Origin: Basidiobolus meristosporus CBS 931.73
Taxonomy: Eukaryota > Basidiobolomycota > Basidiobolomycetes > Basidiobolales > Basidiobolaceae
Length of the DNA: 64,000 bases
Reading direction: 5' to 3'
NCBI GenBank assembly: GCA_002104905.1
Contig: MCFE01000497.1
Location: forward strand, 1 to 64,000
Below are positions 1 to 10,824 of the stretch, piece by piece. The stretch's first letter is position 1. The number at the start of each line of letters is the position of its first letter. The notes beneath the pieces are model-generated. The model was not told where the DNA came from. It saw nothing but the letters and a program-made list of their open reading frames with translations, and searched no databases. Both the position numbers and the translations under genes were made by a program.

Positions 1-2457
1 AACCGGCTCTCGATCCTGGCCAACTCTTCCTTAGCTGCTTGATCTCCTTGGCGACGGCATAGTCTGATTTCGTGAAATGCGGTTAGTGAGACCTCGACAT
101 ATCCTCCGGGATGTACCGGTCGCTTACCCCGAAGACTCCTAACTGTGAGCAGGATGTTGAGGGAGCCGTCCTCTGAGGTGGTGTCGATCAGGCCGCTGGG
201 GCAGTCTTCGAAGAAACAGGAAACAGGTTAGTCGCGTTGATGAGGCCATGGCAGAGTCAGAATTCGACCGAACCTAGCTTCTCCAGTTCGTAATCCCACA
301 GGGATTTGAAGTTTTCGTTGTGGGTGGCAAAGTGTCTCTTCACCGTCCTCATCCTCCAAACTAGATAAATTCTTGTGTCAGCTGGGTCGCTCGAAAGGTG
401 GCGCTCATGCGGTGTGGTACTTACCATCCTGCATCTGCGTCGACAAATAACTCAAGAAAGTCTCGGCTCCCTGTAGGAGAGAAGGTTGAATGGACGAGCT
501 CGCGAACGAAGGAGGTTCCTGTCGGGTACTTACCATGTATGAGGGGCAGCCTAGAATGTCCTTCAGCTTGAGGATGAAGGGGTCTTGATTGATTCGGTGG
601 ATGGTGAGGTTCATGGATCTCCTAAGATATGTCGAGTGTTATTCACGGCGGTGCTATGATACTGCAACCCGAATGTAGCCGACTTACCCATCCGTAGATG
701 TTCCTTCAGTAGACAGGCTGACGTTGCCGTAGGTAGCGCAGTCGTTGATACTGAAGTTCTTTAATCTGCTAACCGTTCCATTAAATCTCTCTTTCATCGG
801 CTCGATCTGCTCCTGAGAGAATCCTGAAAACTAGTCTCTCCGGGTTAGCAACCATCCGCACGTCAGCTCGGCTGCTGATGGACCTACCTGCTGCAGCTGC
901 TCCACCGTGTTCACCCGATAACGCAGATTGTTTCTCGCCAGCGTTTGCAGAACCAGGCATTTCAAGTCCTAGATGGGCCTTGGTTAGTACCGCAGGTGAC
1001 CTGGATCGCTCGAGAGCCACTTACAATCTCTCTGCCCACGGCTTGGATTTCTCTACGCTGCTCCTCCAGGTCGGAAGATCCTTCCAAAAACCGGCCTTCG
1101 TCGTCGCGGGCCGTCTGAAGGGCGTCCTGGATAGCGTTCTGGGCAACGATGGCCGACTGATACTCCGCCTTGGCCTTGACCAAGTCGCTTACCAGGCTGC
1201 CGATATCCTCGGTGAAGGTGTTGGCGATGTCGGCGTCGAGCTCGGTGAATTTCTGGCCGATGGAGCGCTTCTGATCCTCGATGGCGTTCAGCATCTCCTC
1301 GATCTCCACGAACCTGGCCATCTGCTCGGAATGGCACCTCTCCAGCATGCTATCCAGGTTGGGGATGTCGGTGTTCTCCAGCTCCGTGACCCATGCCGGG
1401 CCCAGCTGCTTCAGCTCGGTGTAGCTCTCCTTGATGGCCCCCATGATGTACCGCAGGAACTCCACTGGCGGGGTGCCGTCTACCAGCGTTTCAAGACGCT
1501 GGTTCACCTCCTCCAGGTTAGAGCTTTCCCCTTTACGGATGATCTCCCTGGTCATCTCGGACATGCCCACACATATCTCCCGAATCCCGTCCAGGTGGTT
1601 CTTCGGCTCCAGGTGCTTCTCCCGATCCACGATCTGTTGGATCATGTTCAGGTAGTTCTCGCTTATCTTCTGGAACCTCTTCAGATGGGTGATGTAGTGT
1701 TCCTTCAGACTGAGCTGGATCCGTTTCTGCTTCATTCGGAACTGGGCCTGTCGGATCTTGGCCTCTGAAGAATCGTAGGGTTGGTAAGTCCATGGGGGGG
1801 CCAGGTGGGGCAGTAAACAAGTGCCTTGAGCTAAAGGTGCCACCTACCTATATCTTTGAGACGAGTAATGCTCTTCCGACAACGCTCCCGTTTCTCCTGA
1901 TTGCGACCTTTCAACGTTTCCTCCTCCCCAAGCCTGGAGGCGAGGAGCTGTTTGAGGGCAAGCGACTTGGAAGAGCCGCTATGCTCCTGAAGTCCGTGCT
2001 CGACACCCTGGTGACTAAAAAACCGTTACCACGGAGGGCCCAAAAACCGTTTCCACTTTGGCCCAACTAGTTACCTTGCGAGGACGTTGCGAACATGCTG
2101 GACTTTTCTGAAGCGAACGGGGGAGTTGAGAACCGGAGGTGTGGGGAGCTTACAAACAAGAGGGGGACGTACCTTCTTGAGGAGACGTGGTTCAGCAGGT
2201 GCTGAAATATGGGGATCCATTGGTTCCTGCAGAGCCTATCGGTGCATACTTGTGGGTTAGCCTCTGTTGCTGATTGACCCCCAAAGGAGGGGAGACTGGT
2301 GGCCATCCCCCGCCAATACTTACGGTTGCAGTTCTGCCTCCCCAAATTCGGTCTTCTCCGAGGTGGAGCTCAAATTCACCACTCGCTTGTATCCTAGTTC
2401 GTTCTGCGCCCAGCGCCACAACTGTTGGGCAAGCTCTTCGGGATGTGTGGTCTCCAT
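1..2457 (-). CDS. HAUS5-like augmin complex subunit, partial at the window edge, 12 exons
   Basis: Augmin binds spindle microtubules and recruits gamma-tubulin to branch new ones; HAUS5 is one of its coiled-coil subunits. Proposed exons (minus strand): 2457-2324, 2226-2173, 2107-2075, 2014-1848, 1764-1025, 968-888, 812-688, 621-534, 470-425, 360-274, 205-128, 63-1. Phases agree throughout, giving about 565 codons to the edge; human HAUS5 is about 630. The N-terminus starts METTHPEELAQQLWRWAQ, and a second motif (WIPIFQHLLNHV, then a basic RKVQHVRN) resembles the conserved HAUS5 N-terminal region. The rest is mostly coiled coil (KIRQAQFRMK onward). Introns have GTAAGT/GTAGGT donors and CTAAC-like branch points. 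The last two exons are less certain: the intron at 206-273 has a weak GTTCGG donor but a good GACTAAC branch; if it is not spliced, translation stops at 257-259. Identity rests on the N-terminal match and overall form; another coiled-coil protein is possible. Confidence 0.62.
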
Positions 2458-3240
2458 TGCGTTTCTAACTGACTACTCTGGTGCTCGTGGACCTACGACA
2501 GTTGGGTATGATGATAGATCGGATGGTGTTGGATCTGGCCAATCCATCAGATGGAAAAACAAAACAATCCCCCATCGATCCTCGCCAATGAATTCGCTCC
2601 CATAACAAATCTGATCCATTTCAATGGTCCGCTCGCCTTTGCCCTCGCACTTCGGTAAGTGGGTGGCTCATGCCTAGTGACCACCCCCCGTCTCGTTTCT
2701 CTTGGGCACTCTACGTAATCACCATATGCAATGAATCTTTATCTCGGGGAAGGTCGTGGGTAGATTTCCAAAGGATCCCCGAGTACAGGTTATGCTCTCG
2801 GGAAATGTCAAGTATGTGTGCGTTGGTGTACCTAATAGACTCATTCAGGCAATTGTCATGCATGTGTATAGTGTGAATCTCTAAGCTATCAGAAAGGACT
2901 CCTAGCTCTCCTTTATTGATTTGTTGAGTAGACATGTTGACTTCAATGATTTGCCACTTTAGGTCACTCCTAGTTATATGAACCCTTTCATTGCACCAAC
3001 CATGTGATCTTTTCAGCTGGCTTGCCTGCCAAAGCAAGTAGATCAGGCAGTCAAGCCTACCATACCTTATGGTTCCCCCTTCATTGTGTATGCAACTTAC
3101 AAAGCACCTTGCAGAAGTCTACCATAATTGTCCATTAGTGCTATATTTTGATTCTTTATCCTGATAGCCTTTCTGACCACCAAACCATGGAAAATACATC
3201 CCAAATAGTAGAAGGGCAAGTGTTTGTTGCAAGTATGGAA
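2458..3240. other. Intergenic DNA upstream of the augmin-like gene
   Basis: No supported gene. The first 200 bases upstream of the start codon still have the CpG-containing composition of the host gene and should hold its promoter. From about 2700 the composition becomes AT-rich and repeat-like, but I do not recognise a family. A 108-codon open frame at 2711-3037 on the minus strand has no motif I can name. Confidence 0.5.
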
Positions 3241-3589
3241 TGTTGCAATATTCTGAGGAGTATTGGAAGTGATGTGGAGAACTAGAGGATTTACATGTTA
3301 TTCACTTGTAGATTTATTGATCAAAAGTATGGTATTTATACTTTTGATAAAGTAGAGGAAACAAACGTGTAGAGTTTGCTAAGGAAGGTCCCAAGAATAT
3401 GTGTGCAAAGTTTGGGGTCTTTTGGACGACTTTGAGAAAAATAATAATCTGGGTACCTGACAATTTGGTGAAAATATTCTAAGTAAATCCCGACAAGAAA
3501 TCTAGTCAGGACAGAATGCTAATCACAGAATAAGATCTATGTGACTAAGTTAGCATGAATATTTAGGTGACAATTCAATAATTACAACA
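3241..3589 (-). mobile_element. Solo Copia-type LTR (variant family 2) with perfect TSD
   Basis: A 349-bp TGTTG...CAACA unit is flanked on both sides by TGGAA (3236-3240 and 3590-3594), a perfect 5-bp target duplication. The sequence is alignable to the main Copia LTR of this window but clearly diverged, and resembles the LTR at 24616-24962. No internal Copia region adjoins, so this is a solo LTR left by LTR-LTR recombination. Confidence 0.88.
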
Positions 3590-3715
3590 TGGAAGGCATG
3601 CTTTTCAGTGAGCCAGCCTTAAGATCTATGCTCATGGTGTTATTGGCAGATTCCAGCAATGCTTTTGATGTATTGCCTATCTGTATGAGAATTAGGATTT
3701 GGTACTGCTGCTGTA

Positions 3716-4345
3716 ACTTATAAGAGTTCTGAAGATATTGGAACTGATTGGAAGAATATTTTGATTATGTAGTTTTCACTGATTGATTTACTAAATTAAA
3801 AGTGGAGCTTATACTATGCATGGTCTTAGCAAAAAAAAAGCGCAAAGAAAATGCCTATGAAGGTCCCAGGAAAATGTGCGCAAATGCTTTGGATAACTTT
3901 GCGATTTTTCATGTTGTGGGTGTTGTGTCTTGGAGGTATTGCAAGTGATTGGGAGGGCAAGTAGATTATGTGGTTTTTACTTAATGATTTAATGAATGCA
4001 AAAGTAGTATTTGTACCTTTACATGGTCTTGGCATAACAAACACATAGAATAGGTTTAGGAAGGTCCCAAGAGCATGGGGGCAAATATTAGGGCACTTTG
4101 GACAACCCATCAAATTTTCATGTTCTGCACCTGATGTTTTGGTGAAAATATTCTAAGTAAATCCAAGAAAGGAACTTGGTCAGTATTCTCTAAGATTTTT
4201 AGGTGATGATCTAAGTGACTAAGTTAGGTAAATACTTAGATGGAATTACAAATTTTTACAACAGTGGGTACCTGATATTTTGGAAAAAATATGTCAGGCA
4301 AGTCCCAACAAAGAATTTGACCAGAGTTCTCTAACTCTTGCAGAC
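3716..4345 (-). mobile_element. Old Copia LTR split by a younger solo LTR
   Basis: Degenerate main-family LTR sequence at 3716-3920 resumes at 4264 with GTGGGTACCTG and fades near 4345. It is interrupted by the solo LTR at 3921-4263. The end is missing and runs into a Copia RNase H fragment. Confidence 0.7.
3921..4263 (-). mobile_element. Solo Copia LTR inserted in an older LTR, perfect TSD
   Basis: A 343-bp TGTTG...CAACA unit flanked by GTGGG at 3916-3920 and GTGGG at 4264-4268. Removing the unit and one duplicate restores the continuous host LTR, so this is a clean LTR-in-LTR insertion. Confidence 0.88.
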
Positions 4346-4359
4346 GAATCTTGAAATAT

Positions 4360-4530
4360 TGTAGCAGGGTATATTTGGTTAAATCCCAAATCTTTAAAGA
4401 GCTTTCTTAGCCACACTGCTTCCTATGCAGCCTTGCAGGCTACCATATACTCTGCTACTGCAGTTCAAAGTTCTACAGTTGGTTGTTGTCTTGAATATTT
4501 TGAGATTGCTCCTTTACAGTCCCAATGAGA
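4360..4530 (-). pseudogene. Copia RNase H fragment
   Basis: About 170 bp matches, in the same orientation, the 11095-11220 region of the well-preserved Copia element that encodes the end of the polyprotein around the STTEAEYMA motif. It carries many changes and has no function on its own. Confidence 0.65.
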
Positions 4531-4534
4531 GTTA

Positions 4535-4970
4535 TGTTGTAATAACTTGTATTGCACCTAAACATTTGACTAGCTTATTCACCTAGATCACTATCTACAA
4601 TTCTTAGAGAACTTTGATCAAATTTCTTGTAAGGCTTTACTTAGAATAATATCAATAACCATAAGGTGCTAGAACATGCAATTGTGATAGGTTGTCCTAA
4701 CACCCCCAAACTTGGCACACATGATCATGGAATCTCCTAAAGATACTCTGCATGCTTGTTTTGCCATGACCATATCAAATTACAAAGACTACTTTCCCAT
4801 ACAATAGAATCATTAATTGAAAACCACACATTCCACTTGTTCTCCCAATCACTTCCAATATCTCCAAAACCCTGACATCAGGTTATGAGCTCTGACCTGT
4901 CACTCCCTAAAATGTTGCTACTGCTTTTAATGGAGCTTTTCTCTCTGTGAAAAAGTTGGATGGATCTTAC
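4535..4970 (+). mobile_element. Old Copia 5' LTR, primer site and gag start, truncated
   Basis: A diverged LTR (4535-4880, about 346 bp) is followed by the primer site GGTTATGAGC and about 80 bp of gag leader, then is cut at 4971 by the LTR of the next Copia element. Confidence 0.7.
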
Positions 4971-5306
4971 AGTTGTAAAAGTTTGTAATTCAACCTAAAT
5001 ATTGACCTAACTTAGTCACTTAAATCATTGCCTTCAAATCCTAGAGAATACTGACCAAATTCCTTGTTGGGATTTACTTAGAATATTTACCCAGAACATG
5101 AAAATTCTCAAAGTTGTCCAAACAGCCCCAAACTCTGCACACCTGCTCTTGGGGCCTTTCTTAACCTATTCTACATGCTTGTTATGCCAAGATCATGTAA
5201 AAGTATAAATACCACTTTCACATTCAATAAATCATTAAGTGAAAGCCACATAATCAACTTGTCCTCCCAATTACTTCCAATATCTCCAAGACTCTTACAA
5301 CAGGTT

Positions 5307-8215
5307 ATGAGCCCCAAGCTGTCACTCTCTGCAATGTCTACTACTGCTATTACTGGAACTTTTCTCACCACTGAAAAGTTGGATGGATCTAACTACCAAA
5401 TGTGGAAGGTGAAGATGAAGATGCTGCCACAAGAAAGAGGCCTTTGGGATATTGTCATGGGAGAAGAATGCCCTTTTAAATGCATGGGAGAGGAAGCCTT
5501 AAAGTACCAGATAAAAGAACAAAGGGCCTTTAACTGCATTTGCCTTAATGTTAAAGATAAATTTCTAATTCAATGCTCAAGAGCAAAAACAGCAAAAAAT
5601 GCCTGAAAAGCATTAGAAGACACCTACCAGTCATGTTCAGCTGCTAAGAAAATGTATCTGAGACAAAAATTCTTTATTACAAAGATGTAGCCAGGAGAAG
5701 AAATGAAAAATCTAATTATCAGAATTACACTGCTGGTAGATGAGATGGAATCTGTGGGCATACTAGCTACTGATGAGGATGTGATAGTTACCAGCCTGAA
5801 TAGCCTGACAGTCAAGTCTCAGGGCCTTGTATCAGCCCTAGAGTCCAGAACTGAAGATTTGACCTTAAATTACATATATGGAAGGTTCCTGGATGAAGAA
5901 TTAAGAGAATCAAGCACCAATAAGAAGAAGTAGAAGAAGAAAATGCTTTAATAAGCAGTGATAACTAACAAGGGAGGTACCCAAGACCCTACAAAGGCAA
6001 CAGCAACCTGTTTTGCAACTACTGCAAAAGGAAAGGACACACATCAGACAGGTGTCTCAAAAAGAGAGATAATCAGCAAAAGAAGCCTGAATATAGGTTT
6101 GCTACAACAACTGAAGATAGACTATTCATATCTGCACTAAAAATGACCACAAACAAGGATTCTCAGACATGGTATATTGACTCTGGAGCATCACAACACT
6201 TTAGACACCAAAACACAGTTTTACCCAATATCAAGAAACTCCAATTAAGAAGGTTTTCATGGGTGACAATAGATCACTTGATCCAGTGGGAGAAGGAACT
6301 CTCCAAGTAAACCTCAAAAGCAGTGAAGGAAGCCATACACTGACCTTTAAAGAAGTACTCTATGTATCTGAAATAGCCAAGAACCTACTATATGTAAGCA
6401 GGGTCACAGCATAGGGACTCAGTTTTGGCTTTGATAATTGTGGATGCAGGATCACTGATCAAAATGGTGCCCATATTGCTTTGGGTATCAGAGATGAAAA
6501 TCTATGCAAGTTGATTTATATTCCATCATATCTGGAAGCCAATATAAGTAACTTAAATGAAGAAGCACCAATGCTTTGGCACCAAAGATTTGGACGCATC
6601 AATTTGATTATTTGTGCAAAATGAGCAAAGATCAGCTAATTTCCGGAGTAAAAATTGATCCCCCAGCTAATTTGGAGCACTGTGAGCCCTGCATATATGG
6701 GAAATAAGCCAGACAACCATTCAAGAGCTCTGGGTTAATTGAAGATAAGAAAAAATTAGATCCAATTCACTCAAATCTTTGTGGACCTATGCAAAATATA
6801 TCCTTAGGTGGGATGAAGTATTTATTCACTTTTATTGATGATTATACTAGATACACATGGGTCAACTTTATGGAGAGAAAGGAAGAAGCTCTGTCTTAGT
6901 TCAGGGAGTTTAAAGTCATGGTGGAGAGAGAAACTGGAGAAAAAATCTAGTAAATACAGTTGGAAAATGGTGGAGAATATACCACAAAACTCTTCATCCA
7001 CTTCTGCAAAATTCATGGGATAAAGCAAGACACTACTGTACCATACTCTCCACAGCAAAATGGAGTAGCAGAACATGCATACAGATCAATAATTGATATG
7101 GCAAGATCTATGTGTTGTAGGAGTCTTGGAGATATTGGAAGTGATTGGGAAAGCAAGTAGATTGTGTGGTTTTCACTTAATGATTGAATGAATGTAAAAG
7201 TAGTATTTATACTCTTACATGATCTTGGCATAACAAATATGTAGAGTAGGCTAAGGAAGGTCCCAAGAACAAGTGTGCAAATTTTGGGGCTGTTTTGACA
7301 ACTTTGAGAATTTTCATGCTCTGGGTACCTGTTATTTTGGTGAATATACTTGAAGTAAATCCCAACAAGGAATTTGGTCAGTATTCTCTGAGATTTGTAG
7401 GTAGTGATGTAAGTGACTAAGTTAGGTGAGTATTTAGATGGAATTCCAAGTTCTTTTACAACACTATGATCCATGATCAAAAGTTATCCTATGATTTTGG
7501 GCAGAATCAGTTGCCACAGCTGTATACCTTTAAATAGGAGTTATAACAGAATACTTTGTGATTCTACTCTATTTGAAGCATGTTGTGGATACAGACCAAG
7601 TGCAGAACATCTAATAATATTTGGGTGTACAGCATATGCTAAGAAACTGCCTGGAAATCAGGTAAAATGTGAGCCAAAAAGTGTAAAATGCATCTTTTTA
7701 GACTACTGCAATGAGAGTAAAGCATACAGACTCTACAATAATGAAGCAAAGAAGCTAATCAAGTCCAGAGATGTGTTATTTGATGAAAGTTCTAAATTTT
7801 CACAAAAAATGACATCAGATGATGACAAAAATTTGATCCCAAGTCCACCAACAGTCAGGATTGAATCAGAGCAAAACAATGAGAGCTTTTTCACTCCAGA
7901 GGCCTCTAAAACCATGGTTCATCCAGAATCAGTGCCCAGGAATATCCCAGATGTGATCATTCTAATGCCAGATGCCAGGAGATCCAACCAGACAAGAAAT
8001 AGCTCCAATTACTATATCAATGAGGGTGCAAACTTAGCCTTTGCCTATTCAGTCCATATTAATGAACCCCAGACTGTAAAAGAGGCCCTAAGTAGTATTT
8101 GGATAAGGTTTTGGAGGTCTGCAATGACTAAGGAATATCAGGCCCTGATGGAAAATCAAACTTGGGACTTAGTCAAATTACCAATCAACCAAAAATCAAT
8201 TGGATACAGATGGGT
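5307..8215 (+). pseudogene. Copia-A gag-pol pseudogene
   Basis: Reading from the ATG inside the primer site, the product would contain Gag (LDGSNYQMWKVKMKM), a degraded zinc knuckle near 6020-6065, the protease core (IDSGAS near 6180), integrase remains (HHCC region, then the NGVAE motif near 7050-7070) and the start of reverse transcriptase (WDLVKLPINQKSIGYRW) at the right end. Numerous stops and frameshifts break it. A TGA in gag (about 5604-5606) is shared with the Copia copy at 58 kb but absent from the copy at 14 kb. The integrase part is split by a solo LTR at 7113. The element cannot encode its own proteins. Confidence 0.85.
7113..7463 (-). mobile_element. Solo Copia LTR inside Copia-A integrase, perfect TSD
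   Basis: A 351-bp TGTTG...CAACA unit flanked by CTATG at 7108-7112 and 7464-7468. Excising it joins the integrase sequence on both sides in register with the paralogous copies. It is inserted opposite to the host element. Confidence 0.9.
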
Positions 8216-8579
8216 CCTGTATGAAAGATAATTTGGCCCTGCATGTGGATCCAATTCAGATCAACCATCAGGATCCCATTTAGAGACCATCTTAGTACTA
8301 GCAGCTTGGAATTAGTGACCCTCTTAACAATCTTATGATGGGATTACAATGGTGTTTTGCTAATTCTACCACCAAATAAAGGGATAAACTTGACAATATT
8401 TTATTGGTGCTGTGACAATAATTGCATGGTATTGTTGTAGTCTTTTGGCACTCTACAACTATTTCAAGTGGATCCAACTGGCCAGGACATCCAATTGCCA
8501 TATATGATAAGAAACCTGATGGTATTTTGATGGCCTCACTGCAAGATGCTTATGGCATTATATTGGCAGTATGATGGCC

Positions 8580-10464
8580 TACAGCTGGCTCTTTATAATG
8601 CTACTATACCAATTTACCACATGGTATTTCCTTTTTCTACCTCCCATTGTGCAATTCATATATTCCACTGTAGAATCACCCCTCTCTATTTGCTTACCCA
8701 CTACTACCTTGGGTACTCCACATATAGTTTGAATCAAAAAGAAAACCATGGCCTCCTGCTTACTAACCTCTACAAATGCGCACACCTGCCACAATTGACA
8801 TACTTCTATCAACTCAACTTTATGGCTTTTAAGTGTGATACTTGCAAAGTTGCCATATACCTTGTACTGCTGGTAACATATACATCTTGCAAACATATGC
8901 TTGGTTGTAGCCACATCTGCCATGAATACCTCCTGAATATCCGCAAAGAACATCTTGGTATTTCACCAATATATTCCTTCTCCATGCTGGATTCTAGTCC
9001 CCCTTAAAGGTGCACTCTGGCTTTTGTTTGTGCAAATTCTGTATTAAATGGTGTAGAAGTTGGCTTGTGACCAAGAGAAATCTGGCATACCTTGATAGAG
9101 TTTTCTTAATAAAAATTAGCTGCTTGTTGCACCCAACCCAACTTTGCATTACATAACTTATTACCCACACATTGGGGCTGCTTAGCTTCTCAATGCCATT
9201 GGCATAGGTGTCTCCATGTGCACATTTGTCCTCAGTATTTTCCAACTCTTCCTGGCTGTCCTTCTTGTGCCAACTCATCAAGTCCATGACAGACTTGAAA
9301 GTAATATTCTGGATGAGATTGGGATATGGTAATAACCGCAACTTGACTTGTCTTCCTATCTCCCCACACATCTGCTCCATAGGAAACTCCCAAAAGGTGA
9401 AGTAAGGCCCAATATTCTCAACACACCAAGCAAGATGGAGTAGCAAATGGATACAGTAGTGGCAGATATCTATATGTTCAGCTTTATGTTTGTAGTATAG
9501 CCACTCAAATCCTGTCACAAACTCTTTGCGCAACAGCTGTAGATGTGTCAAGTTGGCATTGGTGATCTGCTTCTGGATAAATATTCCTATAGTGTCCACA
9601 TATGATTCCCAATGCTTCTAGTGTACACTTGGTAGGAATGTGTTCAGAACACTACTTGTATGAATACATATCCAGTTCATCCAGTCTTTGCATTTGCATT
9701 GTTGCATATGCATATGAATATAAACTGGAGCCTGTGAGAAGTACTTGGGGTAGTGGATACTCTGTGATATCTTGTCAATTCTTTCAAATTTCTCCGGTAT
9801 CACAAAGGGCTTTTTAGCTTGAAATGCCCCATGTACAACTTGGTAAATAGTACAGGGATATAGTTGCAAAAGCAAATGCATTGCTCCCAGTGGAAAGCTT
9901 TTGTTCCAACTGATACCCTCTATCTTAAGTATCTCTGGTTTCCAATTGACTCCATATTCTAGCCAATGGCTTATAGCTTGCAAACTTTGCTGCAATTGCA
10001 TGCTGACTTCTGTATGTTCTCTCTGTGGAAAGATGATGTTCTTAGTGCTGGTGTTTGGGTAATTATAATGTGTGTGAGCTGTGGAGTAAGTCCCCTGGAT
10101 CTCACACATTTGACAGCAATACCATCCCTTATGCTTGGAAGAACCTGCTATCTTGCTGATGGTTGGGGTATCTCCAATGCAGATAATAATAGGCACTTTT
10201 ACATGACAGTCACTTACTGTTATCCCACTGGAAAGCATACAAAATTTATCCAGCAATGGATACAGGTAGCTATCCAGGTTGGATGGTGATTTAGGCCCAA
10301 ATACCAGTGAGACTACCATCAAATTATTGCTCTGATACAGTAAGATGAGTGGCAGATTCAGATTGATGAGAATCAGTGGCTGGCAGGATTTGCTGTTAGA
10401 GTACTTGTTTAACAAGAATCCATCAAGTGCTAAAGCAAAGGCATGGTCATACATACCTTCAAGG
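8580..10464 (-). pseudogene. Plavaka-type transposase P1, C-terminal part
   Basis: DNA-cutting transposase of the fungal Plavaka/Tnp2 kind (CMC superfamily). Minus-strand reading gives LILINLNLPLILLYQSNN, then LDSYLYPLLDKFCMLSSGI, CIGDTPTISKIAGSSKHKG, CCQMCEIQGTYS and FTFWEFPMEQMCGEIGRQ, in the order found in the other copies. The C-terminal third (8580-8953: GRCGYNQ-like and YCQQY segments in the other frame) is frameshifted. The gene is cut at 10464 by the Copia insertion; the N-terminal part continues at 15154. Family assignment rests on motif recall, not on a search. Confidence 0.7.
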
Positions 10465-10813
10465 TGTTGTAAGAGTCTTGGAGATATTGGAAGTGATTTG
10501 GAGAACAAGTAGATTATGTGGTTTTCACTTAATGATTTATTGAATGTAAAAGTAGTATTTATACTTTTACCTGGTCTTGGAATTACAAACACATAGAATA
10601 GGCTAAGGAAGGTCCCAAGAACATGTGTGCAAAGTTTGGGGCTGTTTGGACAACTTTGAGAATTTTCATATTCTGGGTACCTGGCATTTTGGTGAAAATA
10701 TTCTAAGTAAATCCCGACAAGGAATTTAGTCAGTATTCTCTAGGATTTGAAGGTGATGATCTAAGTGACTAAGTTAGGTGAATATTTAGGTGGAAATACA
10801 AATTTTTACAACA
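10465..10813 (-). repeat. Copia-B 3' LTR
   Basis: 349 bp, TGTTG...CAACA. In the element's sense direction this is the downstream LTR. It carries a TATA-like AAGTATAAATACTAC and AATAAATCATT, as expected for an LTR promoter and polyadenylation region. Confidence 0.93.
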
Positions 10814-10823
10814 CTCCCACTCA
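10814..10823 (-). promoter_or_regulatory. Copia-B polypurine tract
   Basis: Sense-strand TGAGTGGGAG lies directly before the 3' LTR and two bases after the TAG stop of the polyprotein. Polypurine tracts prime plus-strand DNA synthesis in LTR elements. Confidence 0.8.
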
Positions 10824-10824
10824 G

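Larger units (their letters stand above)
4971..8215 (+). mobile_element. Degraded Ty1/Copia element (Copia-A), 3' part missing
   Basis: The 5' LTR is 4971-5302 (332 bp, with a small internal deletion), followed directly by the primer site GGTTATGAGCCC and by gag-pol remains to 8215. The body is interrupted by a solo LTR (7113-7463). The right side is cut by the end of a Plavaka transposon at about 8216, and the remaining reverse transcriptase, RNase H and 3' LTR are not found in this orientation nearby. Confidence 0.82.

Noticed and set aside
878-1768. Long plus-strand open frame of 296 codons
   Set aside because: It is antisense to the largest exon of the augmin-like gene and has no codon or motif support; the minus-strand coiled coil with matching splice sites is the real gene.
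9618-10592. 324-codon minus-strand frame starting MFVIPRPGKS
   Set aside because: It starts inside the Copia-B LTR and runs by chance into the Plavaka transposase. The boundary at 10465 is a transposon junction, so this is not a natural gene.
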